Shown here one piece after another: positions 34,492 to 42,518 of a DNA stretch of 64,000 bases. The DNA comes from CAVPKN01 sp964588495 (GTDB lineage: Bacteria > Chlamydiota > Chlamydiia > Chlamydiales > JAAKFR01). The position numbers and the translations under genes were made by a program. The stretch is taken from assembly GCA_964588495.1 (NCBI GenBank), contig CAZPPS010000001.1, forward strand, positions 1 through 64,000, read 5' to 3'. How positions within the stretch are numbered: the stretch's first letter is position 1; each line of letters begins with the position of its first letter. The notes beneath the pieces were generated by a model. The model saw nothing but the letters and a program-made list of their open reading frames with translations. It searched no databases and was not told the origin of the DNA.

Positions 34492-35252
34492 TGAAACAAA
34501 CAGAATGGGAAAATGTGGATCAATGGTACGACCAGATTGTGGGAACTGCCGGCCATTACTACCACAAAAATGTCGTTTTACCAAAGCTTCTGAATCTTCT
34601 AGATTTTAAAAGCTTTCAATCCCCATCTCTTCTCGATTTGGCTTGCGGACAAGGCATTTTAGCTTCCAACATCCCACCCAACGTCGCTTATACAGGCGTC
34701 GATCTGGCCCCATCACTAATTGCAGCAGCCCAAGCCAAACAGAAAAAAGGACAAAGCTTTATTGTCAGCGACATTTGTGAGCCGTTGCCTCTCGATAAAA
34801 AAGACTTCACCCACGCCACAATAGTCCTTGCCCTGCAAAATGTGGAACATCCGGCTGCTGCCCTTAAAAATGCCTCCAAACACCTCAAAGACGGAGGACT
34901 TCTCGCCGTTGTCCTCAATCACCCCTGTTTCCGCATCCCGCGCCAAAGTAGCTGGGTTGTAGAACCCTCCAAAAAAATGCAAAGCCGTCGCATCGACCGC
35001 TACCTCTCCCCTCTCCAAATCCCCATCCAAATGAATCCAGGCAAAGGTCAAAAAGCCGAAACAACCTGGTCTTTCCACCATAGCCTCTCCGATTACAGCC
35101 GTTTTCTAGCCGATGCCGGCTTTGCCATCATGCTCATCGAAGAGTGGGTCTCCGACAAAACCAGCACCGGCAAAAACGCCAAAATGGAAAACCGTGCCCG
35201 GGAAGAGTTCCCGCTCTTCCTCACCCTCTTAGCCCAAAAACTTGGGTCTTAG
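34491..35252 (+). CDS. Class I SAM-dependent methyltransferase (Methyltransf_11 type)
   Basis: A 253-residue cytosolic methyltransferase. SAM loop LLDLACGQGILA at about 44-55, acidic loop YTGVDLAPSLI at about 66-76, motif IV region FTHATIVLALQNVEH near 107-121, and LKDGGLLAVVLNHP near 132-145. The C-terminal half with WSFHHSLSDYSRFLADAGF resembles small-molecule or tRNA-modifying relatives, but no substrate can be assigned. Its ATG overlaps the stop of the IncA-like gene by one base, so the two are made from one message. That pairing is unusual and could mean a shared role or simple packing. Confidence 0.8.
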   Translation: MKQTEWENVDQWYDQIVGTAGHYYHKNVVLPKLLNLLDFKSFQSPSLLDLACGQGILASNIPPNVAYTGVDLAPSLIAAAQAKQKKGQSFIVSDICEPLPLDKKDFTHATIVLALQNVEHPAAALKNASKHLKDGGLLAVVLNHPCFRIPRQSSWVVEPSKKMQSRRIDRYLSPLQIPIQMNPGKGQKAETTWSFHHSLSDYSRFLADAGFAIMLIEEWVSDKTSTGKNAKMENRAREEFPLFLTLLAQKLGS

Positions 35253-35404
35253 AATCGTTGATAAAGAACATGATCTACAGGATCGCGCGCGGCAGGATAG
35301 GCTTACGTTTTAATCGTGTTTTTTCTCAAAGACGCGAAACATATCCCCAAAAATCTCCCAATCGAGCACAATTAAAATAAATAATATCCTTGTATCCCAG
35401 CCCC

Positions 35405-36721
35405 ATGTTTAAGAAGTTGATCACGTTTTACCAAAAAGGGATGTGGCAGACCCACGCATCCAAGCTCCCCTTTTGGAAAGCTTTAGGCATACGGACACTC
35501 CGCGTGATATCTCTTACATCCCAAGGGTTTATCAAAAATGAAATTACGCAAGGGGCCTCAGCTTTAACGTTCTATTCCCTGTTGGCAGTTGTTCCCATTG
35601 TTGCACTTTTGATTGGAATTGCGCGGGGCTTTCAGTTTGAGCAAAATCTGGAAGCTTTTTTGTTGGAGCGTTTTTCAGAGCAGCGCCTGATTATCGAGCA
35701 GATCTTCAAGTTTGCAAATGCCTCCTTACAAGAGGTAAAAGGGGGTTTGATCGCAGGCATTGGTATTGTTATCCTGGCTTGGTCCACAATCGAGATTTTG
35801 ACCAATATTGAACTGGTTTTTAATGAAATTTGGGATGTGGCCAAAGGAAGATCGTTTAAGAAGCGATTTACAGACTACTTCTCGATGATTTTTTTAGCCC
35901 CTGTCCTTATATTGCTGGCAACTGGAGTGAGCGGCTATCTCTCGGCACGGGCTACAGGATTACACAAAGGGGAATTCCTCGATCATTTTACAGTTGTTAT
36001 CCTTCCTTTGTTAAGTTTCCTCTCCTTTTTGCTGGTCTGTTTTGCTTTCGTTTTTTTGTATATGCTGATGCCCAATACACGGGTCAAGTTCCTCCCTGCT
36101 TTAATTGCCGGCTTTTTTGCAGGTGTGGTCTATCAACTTCTGCAATGGCTCTATCTTTATTTTCAAGTTGGCGTGGCAAGATATAACGCCATTTATGGAA
36201 CATTTGCCGCCCTCCCCCTTTTTCTGATCTGGCTTAATCTAAGCTGGCTTGTCACACTTCTTGGCGCCAAAATGAGTTATGCCATCCAAAACGCAGATAG
36301 CTATGAGTTTTTGCCACCTGAGGATGTAGAACTGAGTCCAAAAACAAAAACCATCGCAACACTACGTATTGCCCATTTGTGCATTAAAAACTTTAGTCAA
36401 GAGCATAAGGCACCCACCATACAAAATATTTCTAATCAACTCTTCATCCCCCCTTTACTTGCGCATCAATTAACAGATCAATTAGTTAATGCCGGAGTTT
36501 TATCTGTAATTAAAACTGATGATTCCGATGAAGTTTTATTTCAGCCTGCAATTAACATAGATCACCTGACAATAAAGAGAGTTCTTGATATGATCAATGC
36601 AAAGGGGGCGTCGATCCCGCTTCCCTCTTCTGAAGAATCAACATTGATTCTCAAGAGTTTAGAGAAGTTCAGCCACGCAATTGAAGATTGTGACGGCAAT
36701 ATTCCTCTCAAAAATATTTGA
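35405..36721 (+). CDS. YihY/BrkB-family inner-membrane protein
   Basis: A 438-residue protein. Residues 30-300 are the YihY/BrkB domain with about six membrane helices: QGASALTFYSLLAVVPIVAL near 45-64, the GLIAGIGIVILAWSTIEI helix and YLYFQVGVARYNAIYGTFAA near 255-275, all typical. The last 130 residues form a soluble domain with a winged-helix look. Once called RNase BN in error, the family is now viewed as envelope-integrity or transport proteins. ATG 35405 is chosen; the longer frame begins with TTG at 35390. Its stop overlaps a TTG of the next gene, whose ATG is three bases beyond, so the two form an operon. Confidence 0.85.
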   Translation: MFKKLITFYQKGMWQTHASKLPFWKALGIRTLRVISLTSQGFIKNEITQGASALTFYSLLAVVPIVALLIGIARGFQFEQNLEAFLLERFSEQRLIIEQIFKFANASLQEVKGGLIAGIGIVILAWSTIEILTNIELVFNEIWDVAKGRSFKKRFTDYFSMIFLAPVLILLATGVSGYLSARATGLHKGEFLDHFTVVILPLLSFLSFLLVCFAFVFLYMLMPNTRVKFLPALIAGFFAGVVYQLLQWLYLYFQVGVARYNAIYGTFAALPLFLIWLNLSWLVTLLGAKMSYAIQNADSYEFLPPEDVELSPKTKTIATLRIAHLCIKNFSQEHKAPTIQNISNQLFIPPLLAHQLTDQLVNAGVLSVIKTDDSDEVLFQPAINIDHLTIKRVLDMINAKGASIPLPSSEESTLILKSLEKFSHAIEDCDGNIPLKNI

Positions 36722-36723
36722 GT

Positions 36724-39700
36724 ATGAAAAAATTTTTAATTTCCAGTCTCATAGTGTTGGTGCTCCTGCTTGCAGTTTTTGCAGCGCTGCCCACTCTCAT
36801 CTCAACTCCTCGCGGTACACAGACAGCACTTAGATGGATCAATGCCAATACGAAAGGGCATTTATCGGTAGACAAGGTCACTATCAATTGGCTCTCTGGC
36901 CAGCGCCTTGAAAATGTCGTTTACGAAGATGCCAATTACGAAAAAAGATTGAGCGTCGCTCTATTTAAGACAGAAACACCTCTGCTCTATCTTCTTTTTG
37001 GAGGGAGAGCGCTTGTGAATACAGAGGTGGACACCCCCTTTGTTAAAATACCAAAAGCTTCTGATACGGAAAAAGTTAAAAAATCAAAAAAATCTAATAG
37101 GTCAAATCCATTAAGCCATTTTCGTTTCGAAAAGGAACTTGCGGTTAAAAACGGAACCCTAATCTTTACCTACGGAAACTTAACTCCCATTACGGTCTCT
37201 AATATTTTTGTTAACAGAAATGGCAACCATTTAATCCTTAAAGCTGCAACCTCTCAAGGCAATACCTATGGCAGCTTAAATGTGGATGCCCTCATGGAAA
37301 AGAATGCTAAGGCAAAAATCACTGTTGAAAAGTTTCCGGTCGCCCTTTTGGATGCCCTCTTTGATTCGAAGCTCTACACAACTGCTATTGGCTCAACACT
37401 TAACCTTAATTTTAATCTCCTTCAAGAAAATAGCGGCCATTTAAGCCTCAATGGAACTGCCAATTCTGCCAATTTAAATGCTTTGATTGATGGCTCTACT
37501 CAAAAAGGCCTTTTTGTCCTAAATCCCAAAACAGTGCTGAATTTTTCAATCACCCCCGGACTTTTCAAACAGTTGATCGACGAGAAAAAAAGGGGCGATT
37601 GGGAGCTTGCAAGCAAAACGAACTTAATCATCAAGGTCGAACAGGGCATTTTTAATCTCAAAAAAAAGTTTGAGCTTAAGAATCTCAATTTAAAGGCCCA
37701 TGCAGCCATTGATCGGGCAGAACTTCACCATTCCACTTTAGGCAGTTATTCCCTAAAAAAATTCGATTCTGCAATTGTGGCAGATCAGACTCTGAAAGTG
37801 ACGTGGCAAGGGGACATTCAGGGCAAAGAATCCTCTCAAATGTCAGGTCAACTTAACCTTGAAAGTCCTCAAAAACTCGATTTCAGCTGTAATTGCAAAA
37901 ATTTCCCCGTCTCTCTTTTGGAGCTCGCCTCTGTTCAAATCGCCGATCATACCCGTTTTCTTTTCGGAAATAGCTTTGATCTAGACGGAAGTGGCAGCCT
38001 GATTAAAAAGCAGTTTGATTCCAAATTTGCGATCCATTCAAAAGATATTCAGCTCAACGGAACTTTGAGCGGGCTTTTGCAAGATTTTTCTTACAATATT
38101 TTTGGAAAAAGGAAACTCCAGGGAAAAAGTGGCAAACTGATTGGCGATGAGGTGAATTTTGCCCTGAATGGAGTGGGAAAATATAAAGATAAAGAGCTGA
38201 TTCTCCCTGTCTTAAAAGGAAATGTGTACAATCCTAATTTTACAAGTGACATTCGGGGACAAATTGGAGAAGAGGGTAAACCTTTTAGCCTCTCTCAGGT
38301 GAAAATCGATGTTTCTGGCCATTTGAAAAAACTCCCCTCAGAAAATGAGAATTCACAATCGAATCTGCAAAACGGGACATTTTATGTGAAAGTGGACGGA
38401 AGCAAAAATTCCATTTCCTCCAAAATAGATGCGAAAGGATTAGATGCCACGATCAACGTCAAAAACTTTATTGAAGAGGATTCTCTTCAGTTTGATAAGG
38501 CCGATATCACCTTTTTGTGCGATTTTAAAGAGGCTCCACTTGCTCTCATCAGCCCTCTGATTGCTGAGGATATCGATTTAAGAGATCTTGTTGGCAAAAC
38601 AGTATCTCTGAACGCAAAGGGACACTATTCTCCTTCAAGAGATGTGAGATTTGCCTTAGATCTCAATGCCAAAGGGGTTGGATTTGCAACCAATTTGAGC
38701 TTAACGATGGATGAGAATCGGGTCATCAACCAAAACAAACCCTCCTATGTGTATTGGGAAATCACACCTGAGCGCTTTGCCGCCCTGACCGACCTTTTTC
38801 AAAAAGATGACACCCAAGACACAACGTATGCTTTGCTCAAACCCTCCAAGCTGGAGCTTAATTTTACAAGCCTCACATTTCCAGTAGATTTCAATAAAAA
38901 TCTCGGAAATTTTATCTGTCAGTGTGGCTTTGTGGGTGATCTCAAAATTGCAACGACCACAATTGGAAACGTAAAAACAAGGGAATCGATCACCATCGAG
39001 CAAATCACAGGAACCGTTAAGGGAGAAAACTTCTCCAAAGCCATTGATCTGTCCCTTTCTGGTTCAATGGCTGCCCCGCCCAATATGCCAAGCTCTGAAA
39101 AATCCACTTTAGATTTTACGGGTCAGTTCTACAACTTTTGGTCACAAGAGGGTAGGTTTAACCGGGAAACTTTAACAGTAAAAGGGCAGCTTTTACTCAA
39201 TTATTTGCCAGTACGCCCCATTACAGGAATGGTTTTGCTCGATCCAGAGACCCGTGCCCTTACTCAGGCGGTTCTTGGCACTTTCGTCAATGCCCATATC
39301 TCAGGTGAAATTTCCCATTTGAGCGGCCCTTTGACAATCGATGTCAAATCCTCCAATTTCAAAGCCCTTTTGCCCTTGCAGCTTCAGCCGCGAGCGGTTT
39401 ATCTAAGAGATACGGTTAATGGAGAAATCTCCCTAACCCCCGAAGTGAGCGCCACACTTTTAAAAGATATCAATCCCCTCTTTATTACAGGCGCTTTTTC
39501 AGATCACCCCATCAAAGTCTATATCGATCCACAAAATTTTGTTCTTCCTATCAGACCTTACGCCCTGGAACGTGTTCACATTGGAAAAGGTGTGATCGAT
39601 CTTGGCAAAATCAGAGTGCAAAATGGGGGGCAAGTTCAGCAGCTCATGCAGTTTTTAAATGCCCGGGAAATTTTCCCTGACAACACTATGGAAGCTTGGT

Positions 39701-40164
39701 TTACCCCCATTTATATGAATTTGCAAAATGGAGTTGCCACCTATCAGCGCTTTGACGCCCTTTTAGCCGGAAATATCCACATTGCGATGTGGGGAAGTAT
39801 TAATTTGATAAACGACGCTGTCAATATGACGCTTGCTATTGCTCCAACTACTATATATCAACGCTTTAAAATTTCAGGTCTTTCCAAAGCTGATATGTTC
39901 CAAATACAAATGCGGGGAACAACCAAACGGCTAGAGCTCGACTGGAGCGCCGCCTCTTCCCGTATTGCGTGGCTTGTTGCCAGATCCTCTGTCGGCCCTT
40001 TCAGCAACATCCTCGGTGGAATCCTTGAGACCCTCATCGGGGGCCCCAAAGATCAGGCTCCCCCGCCTCCAACAACTAACCCGCTCCCGTGGGAAGGTGT
40101 TTACTCCTCAGAGCCTCCAAGTGTCCGCCAAGAGCCTGGGCGCTCTTCTCGCCGCAAAAACTAA
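36724..40164 (+). CDS. AsmA-like envelope protein
   Basis: A 1146-residue protein with one N-terminal membrane anchor (about 3-25) and a long periplasmic body rich in short beta strands, as in AsmA/TamB/DUF3971 bridge-like proteins. Those carry phospholipids between inner and outer membranes. Support: the anchor followed by STPRGTQTALRWINANTKGHLSV, a typical AsmA start, many alternating Asn/Leu/Asp repeats, and a C-terminal AMWGSINLINDAVNMTLAIAP segment like the AsmA_2 tail. The final 30 residues are Pro-rich and basic. It is coupled to the BrkB-like gene upstream, which agrees with an envelope role. Assignment is by architecture, without residue-level proof. Confidence 0.65.
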   Translation: MKKFLISSLIVLVLLLAVFAALPTLISTPRGTQTALRWINANTKGHLSVDKVTINWLSGQRLENVVYEDANYEKRLSVALFKTETPLLYLLFGGRALVNTEVDTPFVKIPKASDTEKVKKSKKSNRSNPLSHFRFEKELAVKNGTLIFTYGNLTPITVSNIFVNRNGNHLILKAATSQGNTYGSLNVDALMEKNAKAKITVEKFPVALLDALFDSKLYTTAIGSTLNLNFNLLQENSGHLSLNGTANSANLNALIDGSTQKGLFVLNPKTVLNFSITPGLFKQLIDEKKRGDWELASKTNLIIKVEQGIFNLKKKFELKNLNLKAHAAIDRAELHHSTLGSYSLKKFDSAIVADQTLKVTWQGDIQGKESSQMSGQLNLESPQKLDFSCNCKNFPVSLLELASVQIADHTRFLFGNSFDLDGSGSLIKKQFDSKFAIHSKDIQLNGTLSGLLQDFSYNIFGKRKLQGKSGKLIGDEVNFALNGVGKYKDKELILPVLKGNVYNPNFTSDIRGQIGEEGKPFSLSQVKIDVSGHLKKLPSENENSQSNLQNGTFYVKVDGSKNSISSKIDAKGLDATINVKNFIEEDSLQFDKADITFLCDFKEAPLALISPLIAEDIDLRDLVGKTVSLNAKGHYSPSRDVRFALDLNAKGVGFATNLSLTMDENRVINQNKPSYVYWEITPERFAALTDLFQKDDTQDTTYALLKPSKLELNFTSLTFPVDFNKNLGNFICQCGFVGDLKIATTTIGNVKTRESITIEQITGTVKGENFSKAIDLSLSGSMAAPPNMPSSEKSTLDFTGQFYNFWSQEGRFNRETLTVKGQLLLNYLPVRPITGMVLLDPETRALTQAVLGTFVNAHISGEISHLSGPLTIDVKSSNFKALLPLQLQPRAVYLRDTVNGEISLTPEVSATLLKDINPLFITGAFSDHPIKVYIDPQNFVLPIRPYALERVHIGKGVIDLGKIRVQNGGQVQQLMQFLNAREIFPDNTMEAWFTPIYMNLQNGVATYQRFDALLAGNIHIAMWGSINLINDAVNMTLAIAPTTIYQRFKISGLSKADMFQIQMRGTTKRLELDWSAASSRIAWLVARSSVGPFSNILGGILETLIGGPKDQAPPPPTTNPLPWEGVYSSEPPSVRQEPGRSSRRKN

Positions 40165-40222
40165 AAAAAATCTTTTGCACACTTTTTATTTCTTTTATAT
40201 GTAAAGATATTATAAAATTTAT

Positions 40223-40999
40223 ATGAAAGGGGATAAAAAATTGAGTCATATTACTTCATTAAGTACTAACTGTGCATGCTTACCGTCTGTTAAGGAAACT
40301 TGTCAATCACCAGGCAAGGTCGTAGCCGTAGCCCTCGGTATTTTGAGCATTATTGGTGCAGCCGTTGCTGCTGGAGTCCTTTATGGGTATGTTAGTGTAG
40401 GCAACGTCGCTTTTCATAGCTTATGGGGTGTACCCGTCGGCTTCTCCCTCATTATTTTATCTTATTTCTACAAGAATACGGAAGAGCCCGAGCCAGCTGC
40501 AGCAGAACTACCACCCCAGAATGGAGAAAATAAGCCAGCAATTGCCACCGATTCTCACAAACCTTCCGCAGAACTTCCTCCTCAAATTAAAGAAAATATA
40601 CCAATGGTTGCTATTGGTTCATTAGACGAGCCTTTAGATGAAAAAGGTATTAGAGAGGCGTTGTGGGCATTAAAAGACAAAAAAGGGATAACCAGTCTGA
40701 TCATTTACGGCAGTGGAAAAATAGATTATGAAAAGAAGCCAGGCAGAGTTTGCATGTACCCCCAACAAATCATTCTGAGGGGTGAAAAAATGATCTCTGA
40801 TGCCTGTCACGGAGTTAGTAATGAGCCGGCATGGCTGATAGGATGTCTTACTAGTCCAGCGCATTGGCCCATTGTCGAGATGCCAAATCCTGAAGCCTAC
40901 TTTATAGAAGTAGAATTTGAATTAAGTTCTGTTGAAAAATCTGGTAGCGATACGAATCGGAAGTGGAGGATTAATTATAAAATTCTTGAGCGATCTTAA
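40223..40999 (+). CDS. Inc-like membrane protein, function unknown
   Basis: A 258-residue protein. Hydrophobic lobes at about 32-55 and 62-83 separated by six residues, then a Pro/Glu-rich linker holding two similar segments (AELPPQNGENKPAIA and AELPPQIKENIPMVA), then a soluble domain of about 150 residues with GIREALWALKDKKGITSLIIYGSGK. No known family recognised. ATG 40223 has no ribosome binding site, while an in-frame TTG at 40241 has AAAGGGG eight bases before it, so the true start may be TTG 40241 (252 residues). It is 58 bases past the AsmA-like gene in an AT-rich spacer with its own likely promoter. Probable inclusion-membrane protein by topology only. Confidence 0.65.
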   Translation: MKGDKKLSHITSLSTNCACLPSVKETCQSPGKVVAVALGILSIIGAAVAAGVLYGYVSVGNVAFHSLWGVPVGFSLIILSYFYKNTEEPEPAAAELPPQNGENKPAIATDSHKPSAELPPQIKENIPMVAIGSLDEPLDEKGIREALWALKDKKGITSLIIYGSGKIDYEKKPGRVCMYPQQIILRGEKMISDACHGVSNEPAWLIGCLTSPAHWPIVEMPNPEAYFIEVEFELSSVEKSGSDTNRKWRINYKILERS

Positions 41000-41045
41000 A
41001 ATAAAGATTAGAGTTTGCTTTTTTGTTTTTTTGAGAGAAATCAGG

Positions 41046-41082
41046 ACAAAAAAAACCGGACTTAGATGATTCTAAGCCCGGC
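41046..41082 (-). terminator. Rho-independent terminator for coiled-coil gene
   Basis: On the minus strand CCGGGCTTAG pairs with CTAAGTCCGG (positions 41081-41056) with a six-base loop, followed by eight T. It lies 19 bases after the stop of the minus-strand gene at 41101-41673. Confidence 0.85.
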
Positions 41083-41100
41083 CCCGCATTGGCGCGCAAA

Positions 41101-41673
41101 CTATTCTTTTGTGAGGTGTTCTAATTCAGCTGAATTCTTTTCAATTTTTGATTTAGCTAAAAAATACTCTGTAGCAAAATGAGTTCTGATCGCCTCTTGT
41201 CGTGTTTCAACGAAGCTGTCACGGTGATCGACCATGGTGACATGGAGGATTTTGTTTTCAGCTTCTAATTTTGCAATACGTCTTAATCTCTCTTCATTTT
41301 CAACGTGAATCTTGATGATTTCGCCGGCATTGCGAGAAAGAAGAATTTGGAGACGTTCTTTCTCAGCAAGAAGAGCCAGTCCATCATCAGCTGGATCTTT
41401 CAGTGCTTTAATGATGAGATTAATTTGTCTTTGCAGATTATCGTTAATTCCTTGGAGTTCTCTCACTCTATTTAAATTTGAATTCTGAAGCTTTCTTGCA
41501 TCTTGAGAAGTATAAAAATAGAGGCTTCCATCGGATAAATATGTTTTTTCTGGAGTTGCTTCCAAAGGCTCTTGAGCAGAGTAAGCTTGGTGCATAGCTT
41601 CGCTCATTTTACCATTTAAAGCGCTCGCGCTATTTACAATATTGTCTTGGTTGTTAGTTACAACAGTTTGCAT
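41101..41673 (-). CDS. Coiled-coil protein of unknown function
   Basis: A 190-residue soluble protein. The first 60 residues are Asn/Ser/Ala-rich and probably disordered, as in many type III substrates. Residues about 60-185 are helical with heptads (LQGINDNLQRQINLIIKAL, then LAEKERLQILLSRN and RLRRIAKLEAENKIL). No membrane segment, no enzyme motif, no family recognised. ATG 41673 is chosen because AAGGAA lies seven bases upstream and an extended -10 box lies 50 bases upstream; the alternative ATG 41718 is only five bases past that box. It has its own terminator, so it is monocistronic. Could be an effector or a secretion chaperone; neither is shown. Confidence 0.6.
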   Translation of the reverse strand: MQTVVTNNQDNIVNSASALNGKMSEAMHQAYSAQEPLEATPEKTYLSDGSLYFYTSQDARKLQNSNLNRVRELQGINDNLQRQINLIIKALKDPADDGLALLAEKERLQILLSRNAGEIIKIHVENEERLRRIAKLEAENKILHVTMVDHRDSFVETRQEAIRTHFATEYFLAKSKIEKNSAELEHLTKE

Positions 41674-41722
41674 ACGCCAATTCCTTTTTTTCTTTTGTTT
41701 TACGTCTTTAGTTTGCATTTGA

Positions 41723-41731
41723 ATTATACCA
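41723..41731 (-). promoter_or_regulatory. Extended -10 promoter candidate
   Basis: Minus strand TGG followed by TATAAT (41731-41723), 50 bases before ATG 41673. No -35 match. Same TGGTATAAT string as at 42503-42511. Confidence 0.45.
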
Positions 41732-41913
41732 ACTCTAATTTGAGTTAATCGCTTAATTAGATTTTATTTTTTTTATTATTAATTGAAAAGAATATTTGAA
41801 AAAAAGTCTTAATGTATTGTGACACTAATGGAAAGATTTTTGAAATGATAATTGTGCATGTGCTCATTCCCGGCCGCTTCCAGGGAAAGAACGCGTACAG
41901 GCATGATGGCGTA

Positions 41914-42101
41914 GTCTCGACTTTAGGATTTTTGATACAAAAAGTAATTCAACACGAAGGCACAAAGATGCAAAGACACAAAGAGATAAAAAAAAATAAA
42001 ACTGAGTGGCGCAACAATTTTGTTATCTTTTCTTTGTGCCTTAGTGCCTTAGTGTCTTCGTGTTGAATTGCCTTTTGTATCAAAGGCGCTAAAGTCGAGA
42101 C
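41914..42101. repeat. 188-bp palindromic element, CACGAAGGCAC family
   Basis: Outer arms GTCTCGACTTTAG (41914-41926) and its exact complement (42089-42101). The inner arms pair TTGATACAAAA, AATTCAACACGAAG and CACAAAGA with near complements around a loop near 42000. The inner core recurs at 57356-57449. It lies between two minus-strand genes and holds no credible gene; the frame at 41812-42066 is a by-product. Confidence 0.8.
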
Positions 42102-42109
42102 AGTGAAAT

Positions 42110-42394
42110 CTATTTCTTATCTTCCTTATCCATAAGTTCTTTAATCTTTTTCTTCTCCCACTCTTCGCCCAAAAATCTGTCTTTGATCGTGAAAAGGTTG
42201 ATGGCCTGAAGAACCAGAACAGCTCCCCAAATGATTGCTACCCAATAAAACCATAGATCCTTAGGATTTGTAATTAAATTAATTACTAATAACAAAATAT
42301 TGACCCAAACATAAGTAATCAAATTTGAATAAAATCCCTTAATTTTCCGAACTCTATCTTCCGCTTTTTTATATTTTTCGTCTTCTTCCGTCAT
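42110..42394 (-). CDS. 2TM-domain small membrane protein
   Basis: A 94-residue protein: a charged N terminus (residues 1-20), two membrane helices at about 22-42 and 48-68 with an Asn-Pro-Lys-Asp-Leu-Trp-Phe-Tyr-Trp turn, then a basic tail (WEKKKIKELMDKEDKK). This matches the 2TM domain (DUF type, PF13239-like) that I know mainly from Bacteroidetes, where it stands alone or precedes a LytS-like kinase. ATG 42394 is chosen over ATG 42406 because GGAGAG lies four bases upstream of it. The stop lies next to a palindromic element. Function unknown; acquisition from Bacteroidetes is possible. Confidence 0.7.
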   Translation of the reverse strand: MTEEDEKYKKAEDRVRKIKGFYSNLITYVWVNILLLVINLITNPKDLWFYWVAIIWGAVLVLQAINLFTIKDRFLGEEWEKKKIKELMDKEDKK

Positions 42395-42502
42395 AAAACT
42401 CTCCATTTTTACAATTTATAGCTAAAAGTGTTACAAATTACCTAATAATAAATTTTTAGACAAGAAAATTTAAAACATCTTTACAAAAAAATAATGTACT
42501 CG

Positions 42503-42511
42503 TGGTATAAT
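42503..42511 (+). promoter_or_regulatory. Extended -10 promoter very close to start codon
   Basis: TGG followed by TATAAT at 42506-42511. The ATG at 42519 is only seven bases further, so transcription would begin at or beside the start codon. AGAGG sits between box and ATG. Confidence 0.45.
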
Positions 42512-42518
42512 CAGAGGT

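Noticed and set aside
35144..35380. 78-codon frame after the methyltransferase
   Set aside because: Out-of-frame reading of the methyltransferase end and spacer; no motif.
41812..42066. 84-codon plus-strand frame
   Set aside because: Lies mostly in the 188-bp palindrome, which explains the open frame.
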